Shown here: positions 27,454 to 35,677 of the stretch, piece after piece
Numbering within the stretch: the stretch's first letter is position 1
Layout: every line of letters starts with the position of its first letter
NCBI RefSeq assembly: GCF_040448675.1
Contig: NZ_CP159289.1
Coordinates: forward strand, 4,447,001-4,511,000
DNA: 64,000 bases
Source of the DNA: Dyadobacter sp. 676
GTDB lineage: Bacteria; Bacteroidota; Bacteroidia; Cytophagales; Spirosomataceae
Direction of reading: 5' to 3'
Notes under the pieces: model-generated
Database searches by the model: none
Seen by the model: the letters and a program-made list of their open reading frames with translations, nothing else
Told to the model about the DNA's origin: nothing
Program-made: the position numbers and the translations under genes

Positions 27454-28161
27454 TTATTCGCACGCACCGTCGATCGTGCAGTTGGCACCGTCGGCCAGGC
27501 TCACGAGCGGTTTGGGATTGGCTTTTTCCCATTCGGAAAATGATTGCTGCAACGCACCCAGAAATGTTTCGGTGTGCTGTGCTCCCGAAACCGCATATTT
27601 GCGGTCAAGGACAAAGAAGGGAACACCCCGTGCGCCTACCTGCTGGGCCTCGTAAATATCGCGGCGCACCTCCTCACTGAAACGCGTTCCTTCCAGAACT
27701 GCCCTCAACTCAGCGGCATTAATGCCGATTGCTACGCCCAGCTCAACCAGGGTGTCATGGTCGGCCGTATTCTTGCCGTCCGTAAAATAGGCTTTAAACA
27801 ATTGCTCTTCCGCCGCGTCGCCGAGCCCCTTGGTTTTCGCAAACTGTAAAAACCGGTGTGCGTCGAAGGAATTGGCAAGCACCGCTTTATCCATATTATA
27901 TTCAAGGCCCACTTCGGCAGCTATATTCGTCACATGGTCATTGACTTGCTGCGCATATTCCGGCGTCCAGCCTTTTGTTTCGGCCAGGTAGTCGTTAATG
28001 CTGCGGCCCGGCTCGGTTTTCATCTGAGGGTTCAGCTGGAAGCTCTTCCATTCCACCTGAATCCGGTCGCGCTGAGGGAATTCCGCCAGCGCACTTTCAA
28101 AGCGCCTTTTGCCGATGTAGCAAAAAGGGCACATTACATCACTCCATATTTCGACTTTCAT
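27454..28161 (-). CDS. FrnE-like DsbA-family oxidoreductase
   Basis: Thioredoxin-fold DsbA-like protein of 235 residues without a signal peptide, so cytosolic. The redox motif is CPFC at about residues 11-14 (IWSDVMCPFCYIGKRRFE), with the family block WKSFQLNP, an inserted helical domain (NDYLAETKGW...FDAHRFLQFAK) and the cis-Pro loop GVPFFVLDRKYAVSGAQ. FrnE homologues act in oxidative-stress tolerance or as polyketide-associated isomerases; the precise role here is unknown. The C-terminus ends CTIDGACE, two extra cysteines seven residues apart. A large decamer array separates it from the upstream nitroreductase. Confidence 0.9.
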   Translation of the reverse strand: MKVEIWSDVMCPFCYIGKRRFESALAEFPQRDRIQVEWKSFQLNPQMKTEPGRSINDYLAETKGWTPEYAQQVNDHVTNIAAEVGLEYNMDKAVLANSFDAHRFLQFAKTKGLGDAAEEQLFKAYFTDGKNTADHDTLVELGVAIGINAAELRAVLEGTRFSEEVRRDIYEAQQVGARGVPFFVLDRKYAVSGAQHTETFLGALQQSFSEWEKANPKPLVSLADGANCTIDGACE

Positions 28162-28200
28162 AGTATCGTTGGTCTGTAATTGTATTAATGGGAGGGGGGC

Positions 28201-28390
28201 ATTTGTTGTCAGGTGTTGTCATTTTTAGTCAGGTGTAGTCATTTGTTGTCAGGTTTAGTCTTTTGTTGTCAGGTTTTCATGTGTTGCCACATTTCTAACT
28301 CACCTGACCATTCCTGACTACACTTGACCACCCTTGACTATTCCTGACCATCTCTGACCACACTTGACTATTCCTCACCACTCCCGACTT
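28201..28390. repeat. Bipartite 10-bp-phased decamer array (7 GTC + 9 TGAC-type units)
   Basis: Directly seen: GTCA (GTCT once) starts at 28208, 28218, 28228, 28238, 28248, 28258 and 28268. After a central hairpin (ATGTG-TTGC-CACAT, 28279-28292), TGAC or a one-base variant starts at 28305, 28315, 28325, 28335, 28345, 28355, 28365, 28375 and 28385. Every step is exactly 10 bp. The left units read like GTCAGGTGTW/GTCATTTGTW; the right units read like TGACYAYWCY, roughly the complement, so the two halves form a long imperfect inverted repeat. It fills most of the gap between the nitroreductase stop and the FrnE start. Left units are the same sequence as the element at 9374-9437. Confidence 0.85.
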
Positions 28391-28413
28391 TCAACCTCCC
28401 GCTATTAAAAAGC

Positions 28414-29049
28414 TCAGATGGAAATAAAAAGTTCTTCATGCGCCCGGCGCACCTTCTTTGCATTCACATAAGGGTCTTTTTCCGCGTCGCGGTAGCCCAA
28501 CGCCAGGATTACCACGCTCCGAAGCCCTTTCTCGCGAAGGCCGAGAATTTCGTCCAGTTTCGCGGCATCGAAACCTTCCATCGGCGTAGCATCCACCTCT
28601 TCGGTAGCCGCCGCCACCAGTCCGTGGCCCAACGCAATGTACGCCTGCCGCACCGACCAATCGAAGTTCACGTCTTCGCCGCGGCTAAGGATACCGCCGT
28701 TAATGCTGCTGTGGAAGCCTGCCAGCGATTCGAGGCTTACATTGCGCGTAGAAGCGACGAGTTTGAGATAATCCTCCACATGCTGTGCCGTCAGCTTTTC
28801 CCACGCCGCGAAAATCAGCAAATGCGAAGCATCGGGGATCTGCGCCTGCCGGGGTGCCGCTTCCTGGTAGATCCTGTCCTTCAATATTTTATCCTCCACG
28901 ATCACGATATTGTAGGGCTGCAAACCCACCGAAGAGGGCGCCAGTTTGATGGCTTCGAGGATATTGTCCAGCTTTTCCCGGGGAATGGCCTGGCCGTTCA
29001 TTCTTTTGGTGGCGTAACGCCAGTTCAATTTTTCTATTAACTCGCTCAT
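28414..29049 (-). CDS. NAD(P)H-dependent nitroreductase (NfsB/DrgA type)
   Basis: Flavin-dependent oxidoreductase of 211 residues in the nitroreductase family. Visible parts: RYATKRMNG (N-terminal FMN phosphate contacts), LAPSSVGLQPYNIVIVED (FMN-binding segment), DWSVRQAYIALGHGLVAAAT (dimer/FMN helix) and LGLREKGLRSVVILALGYRD. Relatives reduce nitroaromatics and quinones with NAD(P)H. It is divergent from an HxlR regulator across 103 bp that carry a perfect inverted repeat, so redox or electrophile control by that regulator is likely. Confidence 0.93.
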   Translation of the reverse strand: MSELIEKLNWRYATKRMNGQAIPREKLDNILEAIKLAPSSVGLQPYNIVIVEDKILKDRIYQEAAPRQAQIPDASHLLIFAAWEKLTAQHVEDYLKLVASTRNVSLESLAGFHSSINGGILSRGEDVNFDWSVRQAYIALGHGLVAAATEEVDATPMEGFDAAKLDEILGLREKGLRSVVILALGYRDAEKDPYVNAKKVRRAHEELFISI

Positions 29050-29050
29050 T

Positions 29051-29102
29051 TTTATCTAAGTTTGATGTGCCGTTGATTAATCGGTATACAAACTTAGATA
29101 AA
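29051..29102. promoter_or_regulatory. Perfect 14-bp inverted repeat in the nitroreductase-hxlR divergent promoter
   Basis: TTTATCTAAGTTTG (29051-29064) and CAAACTTAGATAAA (29089-29102) are exact inverted copies 24 bp apart. The left arm touches the nitroreductase start codon region. The arms could bind two regulator dimers or one looped pair; the most likely binder is the adjacent HxlR protein. Confidence 0.6.
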
Positions 29103-29104
29103 TT

Positions 29105-29126
29105 TACTATACATTTGTAAGTAGTA
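29105..29126. promoter_or_regulatory. Candidate HxlR/YodB-type operator
   Basis: TACTA (29105-29109) and TAGTA (29122-29126) flank TACATTTGTAAG. This resembles the TACT-W-TTTG-W-AGTA dyad known for B. subtilis YodB, a member of the same DUF24/HxlR family, though the spacing here is wider. It lies 27 bp before the regulator ATG, so autoregulation is plausible. Resemblance is by eye. Confidence 0.4.
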
Positions 29127-29152
29127 TACAAAAGGATAGTGAAAAACAGGCT

Positions 29153-29521
29153 ATGGAAAAAACAAGAGAATCTCAACCGCACACCTGGGGCGAATGCACC
29201 AAAAGCATCCTGCCCGTGCGCGACGCATTGGAAGTACTCAGCGGCAAATGGAAGCTGCCCATCATCATATCCCTCATGTTCGGCAACAAGCGCTTCTCGC
29301 AAATCGCGAAAGAAGTGCCCGGCATTACCGATAAAATGCTCTCGAAGGAACTGCGGGAGCTGGAAAGCAACGACCTCGTGAAACGGACGGTTTATGATTC
29401 CATTCCGGTGATAGTGGAGTATTCGTTAACGGAATACGGGCATTCGCTGGAAATTGTGATCAAGACGTTACGGGATTGGGGCGTAGCGCACCGGAAGCGG
29501 ATGATGAGTTCTGTGGAATAG
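29153..29521 (+). CDS. HxlR-family winged-helix transcriptional regulator
   Basis: DUF24/HxlR regulator of 122 residues. Core family features: CTKSILPVRDALEVLSGKWK (Cys19 of the sequence start region is in the position used for thiol sensing in YodB/HypR), the recognition helix KRFSQIAKEVPGITDKMLSK, and the wing RTVYDSIPVIVEYSLTEYG. Divergent from the nitroreductase gene with operator-like repeats between them; in characterised pairs the regulator represses the reductase until quinones, aldehydes or other electrophiles modify the cysteine. That mechanism is inferred from relatives. Confidence 0.93.
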   Translation: MEKTRESQPHTWGECTKSILPVRDALEVLSGKWKLPIIISLMFGNKRFSQIAKEVPGITDKMLSKELRELESNDLVKRTVYDSIPVIVEYSLTEYGHSLEIVIKTLRDWGVAHRKRMMSSVE

Positions 29522-29540
29522 TCCCTCTTACAGACCCTAT

Positions 29541-30629
29541 TTACCTTAGTCGGCTCCGCAGGAAATTTTTGACAGGCAATTCAAAACCCCGATACGTTAA
29601 ATACGACAGGCCGTAGGTGGAAACGATAAATGTAACGAGTGTTCCGCCATTGATCGGGTTAAATAATCCGTATAAAACAAAGAGGGTATGAAATATTATC
29701 TGCAAAGGGAAGTGAAGCAGATAGGAGGCGTACGTCATATCTCCTATTATCGCCCACGATTTTCCGCGGTTAGGCAAACGAAATTGAAGCCACGCGAGAA
29801 AATATACGGTCGCGGGCAATATGCTGATACAGGCCAGGAAAATTTTCAAATGGCCGGACCGAATAAATGTCGACGGATAAAAGGCAATGCCGGCCAGGCA
29901 AAGAGCGAAAGCAGGGAGCCGGTTCTTGCTAAAATCTGCTCCTGAAATCCCGCATTGATGTTTAAACAACCAATGTAATAAGCCGCCCACGAAAAAGCAG
30001 AGAATACCGGCGCCCAAGTGTATCCCGCCGATAGCGAGCCCGAGCAGGCTCATAATGACTAAGAATTTCGGACGCGAAGGTATAAACCGGCAAAAAAGAA
30101 AGAAGATCGCGTACAAGAGCACTTCCACCGATACCGACCAGACAGGCCCGTTAAATGAGTGCCCGTCCTGCAAACCCCAGAAGGACATGAAGCCCAATTG
30201 GAGTATGAAATGCTTCAAGTCGTTATACTTATAGACAAAAAACGACCCAAAAAGCCGGTGATGGCCGAATTGAAGCCCGCAAGTAAGCAATAGCGTAAGC
30301 AAATGTAGTGGGTACAACCGCGAGAATCTGTTTGATGCGAACGTTTTCAACGACACGGAGCGACGGGCGATATCATCCGAATACATAAAGAAGAAAACAA
30401 AGCCAGACAGGATAAAAAATAGATAAACCGCCAATTCTCCATATTCGTACAATGGTTTCAGAATGACGTATCCCGGTTGTACAGCTCTGTCGAAGTCGGG
30501 CCGGCGCTCCGTGTTGTCGAAAAAGAAATGTTGGTAATGCCAGATAAGGATGGCGAAGGATGCAGCTCCTCTTAATATATCGAGAAAGTAAAATCGGTGA
30601 ATCGGATTATGGGCGATCGTGGTGTTCAT
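29541..30629 (-). CDS. Acyltransferase 3 (OafA/YrhL-type) membrane protein
   Basis: Integral membrane acyltransferase of about 362 residues with ten or so hydrophobic segments. The family start RFYFLDILRGAASFAILIWH carries the usual first-helix Arg and His, and SFNGPVWSVSVEVLLY holds the conserved Trp-Ser-x-x-x-E block; NRFSRLYPLHLL is also typical. Such enzymes O-acylate surface or secreted glycans. Start at 30629 (MNTTIAHNP) is preferred; an in-frame ATG at 30701 would add 24 residues. The gene is convergent with hxlR (19-bp gap). From 30630 to 30917 no gene is seen. GC content looks lower here than in the flanks. Confidence 0.85.
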   Translation of the reverse strand: MNTTIAHNPIHRFYFLDILRGAASFAILIWHYQHFFFDNTERRPDFDRAVQPGYVILKPLYEYGELAVYLFFILSGFVFFFMYSDDIARRSVSLKTFASNRFSRLYPLHLLTLLLTCGLQFGHHRLFGSFFVYKYNDLKHFILQLGFMSFWGLQDGHSFNGPVWSVSVEVLLYAIFFLFCRFIPSRPKFLVIMSLLGLAIGGIHLGAGILCFFVGGLLHWLFKHQCGISGADFSKNRLPAFALCLAGIAFYPSTFIRSGHLKIFLACISILPATVYFLAWLQFRLPNRGKSWAIIGDMTYASYLLHFPLQIIFHTLFVLYGLFNPINGGTLVTFIVSTYGLSYLTYRGFELPVKNFLRSRLR

Positions 30630-30917
30630 ATTGCCCAAATTAATTGCGCCCGGATGGGCTATTGAATTCGCATGATCGACAGGCTGGTTATAAATGTGCA
30701 AGTGGTAAAACTCAGCGATTAATTGCCCGAAACGCCAGCATGGGAGCGAACGTTAATTCTGCGAAATGGTCATGGAAGTTTACTGCCATGTCTGATAATT
30801 GAACTCCGCCCGTTGCTCATCGGATTTCAACTACTATTGGCCGATTGGTTATAATGTGCGTGAATACCGCCGCGGTTTTCACATCAAGACCTCACATTTA
30901 AACACTCTGTCGATAGG

Positions 30918-32816
30918 ATGATGAAACTGTTTCTAATTGCTACGCTGCTATGTTGCTGTACTAAGGCATTCAGTAAGTCAATCGTAGGAAGCCACCTTGA
31001 ATGGCAGGCGATTTCCATTGAACAAGGGGAATATAAAGTTACTTTGAGGCTTTATCTCGACGAAACCAGTGGCGAATTGGATCAGCAGAAGCAATATGTG
31101 TACTTAATTCAAAATGATGAACATTGGAAGAGGGAGGGTGTTTGGAAGTATTTTGGCCTGTTTTACCTCAATCTAAAATCCTCTGGGAAAATTGAGCAGG
31201 CCCCATTGCCGTGCAGAGGTGTTGGGCAGAGGGATGTTTTCCTAAATATTTATGAAAGCGTCATAAAAGTGCCAGAACTGGCACAACTTCCCTCGATCAA
31301 TGGCTTTGTAGTTGCCTGGCGTTCGCAAATTGGGCAGCGGGATGGTGGAGACAAAAATTTTGTTAATTCATCACTGGCCTATGAATGGGTAACTGTGACA
31401 ATTCCTCCAATAACAGAAGCGGGTACCAGTATTCGTAATTGGAGCCCGGTAATCGATCATATCAATACATTCGCCATCTGCAAAGGTGAGTTAGTGACAA
31501 TCCCATTGCCGGCGAGCGACCACGATGGGGACAATCTGAAATATAACCTGTCGAAGCCATACGGAATTCATAACATGCGTTTTGGCTTACTCACTGATAG
31601 CATATATGTTTCCGGTTTTGTTTGGGCATCGGGCTACACTGACCAGCACCAAATGCACGGAAATCCCGCCCTTACCATCAATGAAAACACCGGCGAAATC
31701 ACAGTCAAGCCCAGTGAGGAAGGCCAATACTTTATCGGCATTTCCGTGGACGAATATCGAAATGGTCAAAAGATCGGTTCGGTCAGTTTTTATTACACAC
31801 TCACGGTCGTGGATTGCAACGAGCAGCAGGTTTGGGATAAGGAAATTTATAAAGACACCACATCTGTCCGGCTCGTAACTATCTGCGAGGGCTCACAAGC
31901 AACATTAACCTCCAAACAAACCTTCCCCGGCCCGCAGCCGGAATTTCAATGGACTAAAAACGGTAAAACCATCTGGGGAGCCAATGCACAAAGCATTACC
32001 ATTTCGGAAGAAGGCGAATATCAGCTTTTAGTAAAGAAAATAAACGGCTGCCCCAATTCATTCGAATCAGAAACCGTCAATGTAAGTATCATATCTTCCA
32101 GCGCGGAAATGGATAGCATTCCGCCCATTTGTGATACTACGCTGCCAATCGCATTAAATGCGACGCCGCCGGGCGGGACATTTACGGGTACTGGCGTAAC
32201 CGGCAGCATGTTCGACCCGGCAATTGCCGGTGAAGGGACGCATGAAATACAATATGCAATACAGGGCTCGGAAGCTTGCCCGACTGCCGTTGCCAGGAGA
32301 AAAGTGTTTATAAGTCTGGCGCCGGAGCTTGATTTGGAAGATATTCTGTATACGTCACGGGATAAGCCCATTCACATTGGTGTCAAAGATTCACTCGATG
32401 TAGCTTACCGGTGGACGCCCCCAATGTACCTGAATAGCGACGCTTATGCGGACCCTCTATCGACGCCTTCCGCCGGTATTACCTACACAGTCACAGCCAC
32501 GAATGCGTACGGTTGCACGACGAGCCGTGAGGTTAAAATCAAAATTGTCGAGAGCATTTTTATTCCGGATGCATTCACGCCGAACGGTGATGGTGTTAAT
32601 GAAACGTGGGAGTTAAAGGGCATTGAGGCATACCCTAATTGCCATGTGACGATTTATAACCGATGGGGTGAGGTGATATTCCATTCAATGGGTTACCAAA
32701 ATGCATTTGACGGAACGGTGGGGGGCGCATTGCAAATGTCTGGTGTGTATGCGTACAAGATCCGGCTCACTGAAAATAGCCCCGACTTGACGGGCTCGCT
32801 GACAATAATCCGTTAG
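30918..32816 (+). CDS. Secreted protein with gliding-motility/type IX C-terminal domain
   Basis: A 632-residue exported protein. Signal peptide about 1-19 (KLFLIATLLCCCTKAFSK). The body has beta-rich, Ig/cadherin-like stretches (NENTGEITVKPSEEGQYFIG; CEGSQATLTSKQTFPGPQP), and the last 85 residues are the type B type IX secretion signal (IPDAFTPNGDGVNETWELKG, VTIYNRWGEVIFHS, GVYAYKIRL). It would cross the outer membrane by the type IX system and be released or surface-attached. Its ligand or role is unknown. Codon use is more AT-rich than that of nearby housekeeping genes by eye, typical for fast-changing adhesins. Confidence 0.9.
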   Translation: MMKLFLIATLLCCCTKAFSKSIVGSHLEWQAISIEQGEYKVTLRLYLDETSGELDQQKQYVYLIQNDEHWKREGVWKYFGLFYLNLKSSGKIEQAPLPCRGVGQRDVFLNIYESVIKVPELAQLPSINGFVVAWRSQIGQRDGGDKNFVNSSLAYEWVTVTIPPITEAGTSIRNWSPVIDHINTFAICKGELVTIPLPASDHDGDNLKYNLSKPYGIHNMRFGLLTDSIYVSGFVWASGYTDQHQMHGNPALTINENTGEITVKPSEEGQYFIGISVDEYRNGQKIGSVSFYYTLTVVDCNEQQVWDKEIYKDTTSVRLVTICEGSQATLTSKQTFPGPQPEFQWTKNGKTIWGANAQSITISEEGEYQLLVKKINGCPNSFESETVNVSIISSSAEMDSIPPICDTTLPIALNATPPGGTFTGTGVTGSMFDPAIAGEGTHEIQYAIQGSEACPTAVARRKVFISLAPELDLEDILYTSRDKPIHIGVKDSLDVAYRWTPPMYLNSDAYADPLSTPSAGITYTVTATNAYGCTTSREVKIKIVESIFIPDAFTPNGDGVNETWELKGIEAYPNCHVTIYNRWGEVIFHSMGYQNAFDGTVGGALQMSGVYAYKIRLTENSPDLTGSLTIIR

Positions 32817-32834
32817 CGTTTCAACCCAAAAAAA

Positions 32835-32862
32835 GAAAAGCAACCCTCACAGATTGCTTTTC
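32835..32862. terminator. Intrinsic terminator between convergent type IX protein and fba genes
   Basis: GAAAAGCAA (32835-32843) pairs perfectly with TTGCTTTTC (32854-32862) around a 10-base loop; A-rich and T-rich flanks allow use on both strands. It lies 20 bp from the fba stop. Confidence 0.7.
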
Positions 32863-32882
32863 CATATCATTCCAGCAGGAAA

Positions 32883-33962
32883 TTATCCCAGCTGATTAAT
32901 GCAGTTCAAATCTTCGAACGCCACTTTCAGACGAGCGATCATGCTCTCTTCGCCTTTGCGCAGCCATACGCGCGGGTCATAGTATTTTTTGTTCGGAGAA
33001 TCCGGGCCTTCGGGGTTGCCGAGCTGGGCTTGGAGGTAACCTTCTTTGGCTTTGTAATAGTTGAGAACACCTTCCCAGGTAGCCCATTGCATGTCGGTGT
33101 CGATGTTCATCTTGATCGCACCGTATTCAATTGCTTCGCGGATTTCTTCGCGGGATGAGCCCGATCCTCCGTGGAATACGAAGTTAACAGGCAGGTCGCC
33201 GGTGCCGAATTTCTCTTTAATGTAGTTTTGCGAGTTGCGAAGGATTTTCGGCTCAAGTTTCACATTACCCGGCTTGTACACACCGTGAACATTACCGAAT
33301 GCAGCCGCAATGGTGAAGTTAGGGGAGATTTTCGAAAGCTCTTCGTAAGCGAATGCCACTTCCTCAGGCTGGGTGTAGAGTTTCGAGCTGTCAACATCCG
33401 AGTTATCAACGCCATCTTCTTCGCCACCGGTTACGCCGAGCTCGATCTCGAGTGTCATGCCGATTTTAGCCATGCGCTCGAAATATTTAGCGCAGATTTC
33501 GATGTTTTCGTGCAGAGGCTCTTCCGAAAGGTCGAGCATGTGCGAACTGTACAAAGGCTTGCCGTGTTGGTCGAAATAACGCTCGCCGGCTTCCAGCAGG
33601 CCGTCGATCCACGGGAGGAGTTTTTTCGCGCAGTGGTCGGTATGAAGGATCACCGGAACTTCGTATAATGCCGCCATTTGGTGCACGTGCATCGCACCCG
33701 AGATACCGCCCGCGATCGCCGCTTGCTGGTTGGCATTAGAAAGGCTTTTTCCTGCGTAAAATATAGCTCCGCCATTTGAAAACTGTACAATAACAGGGCT
33801 GTTAACCGCTTTGGCTGTTTCCAGGACCGCATTCACCGAATTGGTTCCTACCACGTTCACTGCCGGAAGGGCGTAGTTGTTTTCGTTGGCGTGGCGGAAA
33901 ATTTCACTGACTCCATCGCCGGTTACAACACCGGGTGCAAAGCGTTTTGTCGTTTCGCTCAT
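32883..33962 (-). CDS. fbaA: Class II fructose-bisphosphate aldolase
   Basis: Zinc-dependent glycolytic/gluconeogenic aldolase of 359 residues, the E. coli-like class IIA length. Catalytic Asp and first zinc His are in HTDHC (about 107-111); Glu ligand region EIELGVTGGEEDG; other zinc His residues in NVHGVYKPGNVKL and FHGGSGSS; NMDTD-type phosphate site is KMNIDTDMQWA. Starts at 33962 with an SETTKRFAPGVVTGD N-terminus typical of the class. The upstream 239 bp hold no other gene. Function is near certain. Confidence 0.97.
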   Translation of the reverse strand: MSETTKRFAPGVVTGDGVSEIFRHANENNYALPAVNVVGTNSVNAVLETAKAVNSPVIVQFSNGGAIFYAGKSLSNANQQAAIAGGISGAMHVHQMAALYEVPVILHTDHCAKKLLPWIDGLLEAGERYFDQHGKPLYSSHMLDLSEEPLHENIEICAKYFERMAKIGMTLEIELGVTGGEEDGVDNSDVDSSKLYTQPEEVAFAYEELSKISPNFTIAAAFGNVHGVYKPGNVKLEPKILRNSQNYIKEKFGTGDLPVNFVFHGGSGSSREEIREAIEYGAIKMNIDTDMQWATWEGVLNYYKAKEGYLQAQLGNPEGPDSPNKKYYDPRVWLRKGEESMIARLKVAFEDLNCINQLG

Positions 33963-34136
33963 AGTAATAAAGGATATTTTTTCAAGAATTAATTTTACAA
34001 TTCAAGTGTCGGCCCTGAATTGTACGGCAATCCCTGCAAGTTAGCTATTTTAGGCAAAATGGCCGAGTTATGTATGGTTTATTATGCGTTGGAACGAAGA
34101 TTAATGCATCGGTGACCGTTTTGGCACAATCTGTGG

Positions 34137-34144
34137 TATCTTTG
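34137..34144 (+). promoter_or_regulatory. Candidate -7 box for the gldE-bla gene run
   Basis: TATCTTTG, an exact TAnnTTTG match, lies 57 bp before the first ATG of the run. A TTTG at 34120 is too close (13 bp) to be a normal -33 element, so only the -7 half is supported. The rest of 33963-34201 shows nothing recognisable. Confidence 0.45.
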
Positions 34145-34201
34145 AAAATCATTACAAATACGGGGCCTCGGTCCCGCATGTTTTAAGAAGAACCTTCATT
34201 A

Positions 34202-34441
34202 ATGAATTCCAAACTGATCCGGACGGTTTTCCTGGCACTCGCATTCGGTTTTCTCGTGCTGTGGGTGCTCGAATTCCGGCGCGCCGGGCTTTTCGAAAGC
34301 TACTGGCTTTTATTGTTGTGCGTAATCTGTTTCTTGCTGTTCCAGTTCAGCCGTCTCAAAGCGGCAGCGGCTGCCAAAGAGGCGGGAGAACCCAAGTCGG
34401 CAGAGCAGAAACCGAAACCTGGTAAAAAACCGAAGAAATGA
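34202..34441 (+). CDS. Small membrane protein of unknown function
   Basis: A 79-residue protein with two membrane helices (LIRTVFLALAFGFLVLWVLEF and YWLLLLCVICFLLFQF) and a basic, Lys/Pro/Ala-rich cytoplasmic tail (KPKPGKKPKK). No family is recognised. Its stop overlaps the next start as ATGA (34438-34441), so it is translationally coupled to the CBS-domain protein and may be its partner. Confidence 0.8.
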   Translation: MNSKLIRTVFLALAFGFLVLWVLEFRRAGLFESYWLLLLCVICFLLFQFSRLKAAAAAKEAGEPKSAEQKPKPGKKPKK

Positions 34442-35646
34442 ACCTGATATTCCTGGTTACCACGATCGTATTCTTCATGCTGGCAGGCTACTACGGCGCC
34501 GTGCGGTCGGTGTTGCTCGATGTGTGGATCGACCGGTATTCGCTCAGGCACGAGAAAAGCGAGCAGGTGGAGCAAACGCTCTACTGGCGCCGGATTCTCC
34601 GCATGATCCGCCTGCTGGCCGTCGCATTGGGCTGTTTTATGGGGGTAATTACCATATTCCCGTTGTTTGAGCTGAACACCGGCACGCAAAACTGGCTGCT
34701 GATTATCGCATTGTTCGCGGTACTGGCGGTTTTGTGGATGGCCTGCTATTCGGGCTGGGTTAAAATCGGTCGCAGTTTCCCTAAGGTGCTTGACCTGAAA
34801 GCTTTCCCCGTACGCTTCGGCGAATGGCTCATGACGCCGCTTTATTGGGTGATCGAGCCGTTTGTCAGGGAAAACATATTATCGCCTTCGCTACGGGACG
34901 ACATTATCTCCGCCGACGATCCCGATTTCGACGACCATAGCATTGAAGAAAAAATGTTTATCAATGCATTGGATTTCAAAGATTTGCGCATTCGTGACTG
35001 TATGATTCCCCGGACGGAAATCTCGGCGGTGAATGTGAACGCGAGTATCGAGGATTTGCGGACGGCGTTCCTTACGAGCGGCCACTCCAAAATTATCGTG
35101 CATAAAGAGTCAGTAGACGAGGTGCTGGGCTACTGCCACGCTTTGTCCTTATTCAAAAAGCCAAAAGAGATCAGCAGCATTATCACACCTATCCTGATCG
35201 TGCCCGAGGCCATGCCCGCGCGCGACCTGATGCTGCGGTTCCTTGAAGAACGCCGCAGCATTGCATTGGTGGTGGATGAATTCGGCGGGACGTCGGGCCT
35301 GGTGAGCGTGGAAGATGTGGTAGAGCAGATTTTCGGGGAAATCCAGGATGAATACGACACGACCGAGGACTGGACGGAGCGCCAGCTCGACGAACACACT
35401 TACATGCTCAGTGCGCGCCATGAGCTGGATTATCTGAATGAAAAATATGGTTGGGAGCTTCCGGAAGGCGATTATGACACCATTGCGGGTATGCTGATCC
35501 ATTTCTACGGCGATTTGCCGGATGAAAACGAGGTGGTGGAAATACCGCCGTACTCTTTCCAGGTTGTTTCAGTACAAGACACGCGGATCGAATTGGTCAA
35601 GCTGACAATTGAAGATCGAAGATCCGAACGAAACGGCCACAATTAA
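34438..35646 (+). CDS. GldE-like CBS-domain membrane protein (hemolysin C/CorC family)
   Basis: A 402-residue protein of the CNNM/CorC-HlyC group. N-terminal membrane part with about four hydrophobic segments (1-140), two CBS domains (about 185-300; DCMIPRTEISAVNV, VDEFGGTSGLVSVEDVVEQI) and a C-terminal CorC_HlyC domain (about 315-390; LNEKYGWELPEGDYDTIAG). In Bacteroidota this architecture is annotated GldE, a gliding-motility-associated protein, while other members move Mg2+/Co2+. The first membrane block is shorter than a full DUF21 domain, so the label GldE is tentative. Coupled to the gene before it; the next gene starts 31 bp later. Confidence 0.85.
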   Translation: MNLIFLVTTIVFFMLAGYYGAVRSVLLDVWIDRYSLRHEKSEQVEQTLYWRRILRMIRLLAVALGCFMGVITIFPLFELNTGTQNWLLIIALFAVLAVLWMACYSGWVKIGRSFPKVLDLKAFPVRFGEWLMTPLYWVIEPFVRENILSPSLRDDIISADDPDFDDHSIEEKMFINALDFKDLRIRDCMIPRTEISAVNVNASIEDLRTAFLTSGHSKIIVHKESVDEVLGYCHALSLFKKPKEISSIITPILIVPEAMPARDLMLRFLEERRSIALVVDEFGGTSGLVSVEDVVEQIFGEIQDEYDTTEDWTERQLDEHTYMLSARHELDYLNEKYGWELPEGDYDTIAGMLIHFYGDLPDENEVVEIPPYSFQVVSVQDTRIELVKLTIEDRRSERNGHN

Positions 35647-35677
35647 TCCCTCAAACACCGAGCCTAAGATTACCCCT

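Noticed and set aside
28201..28390. CRISPR array
   Set aside because: The unit is 10 bp, has no unique spacers, and flips orientation in the middle; no cas genes are in the window.
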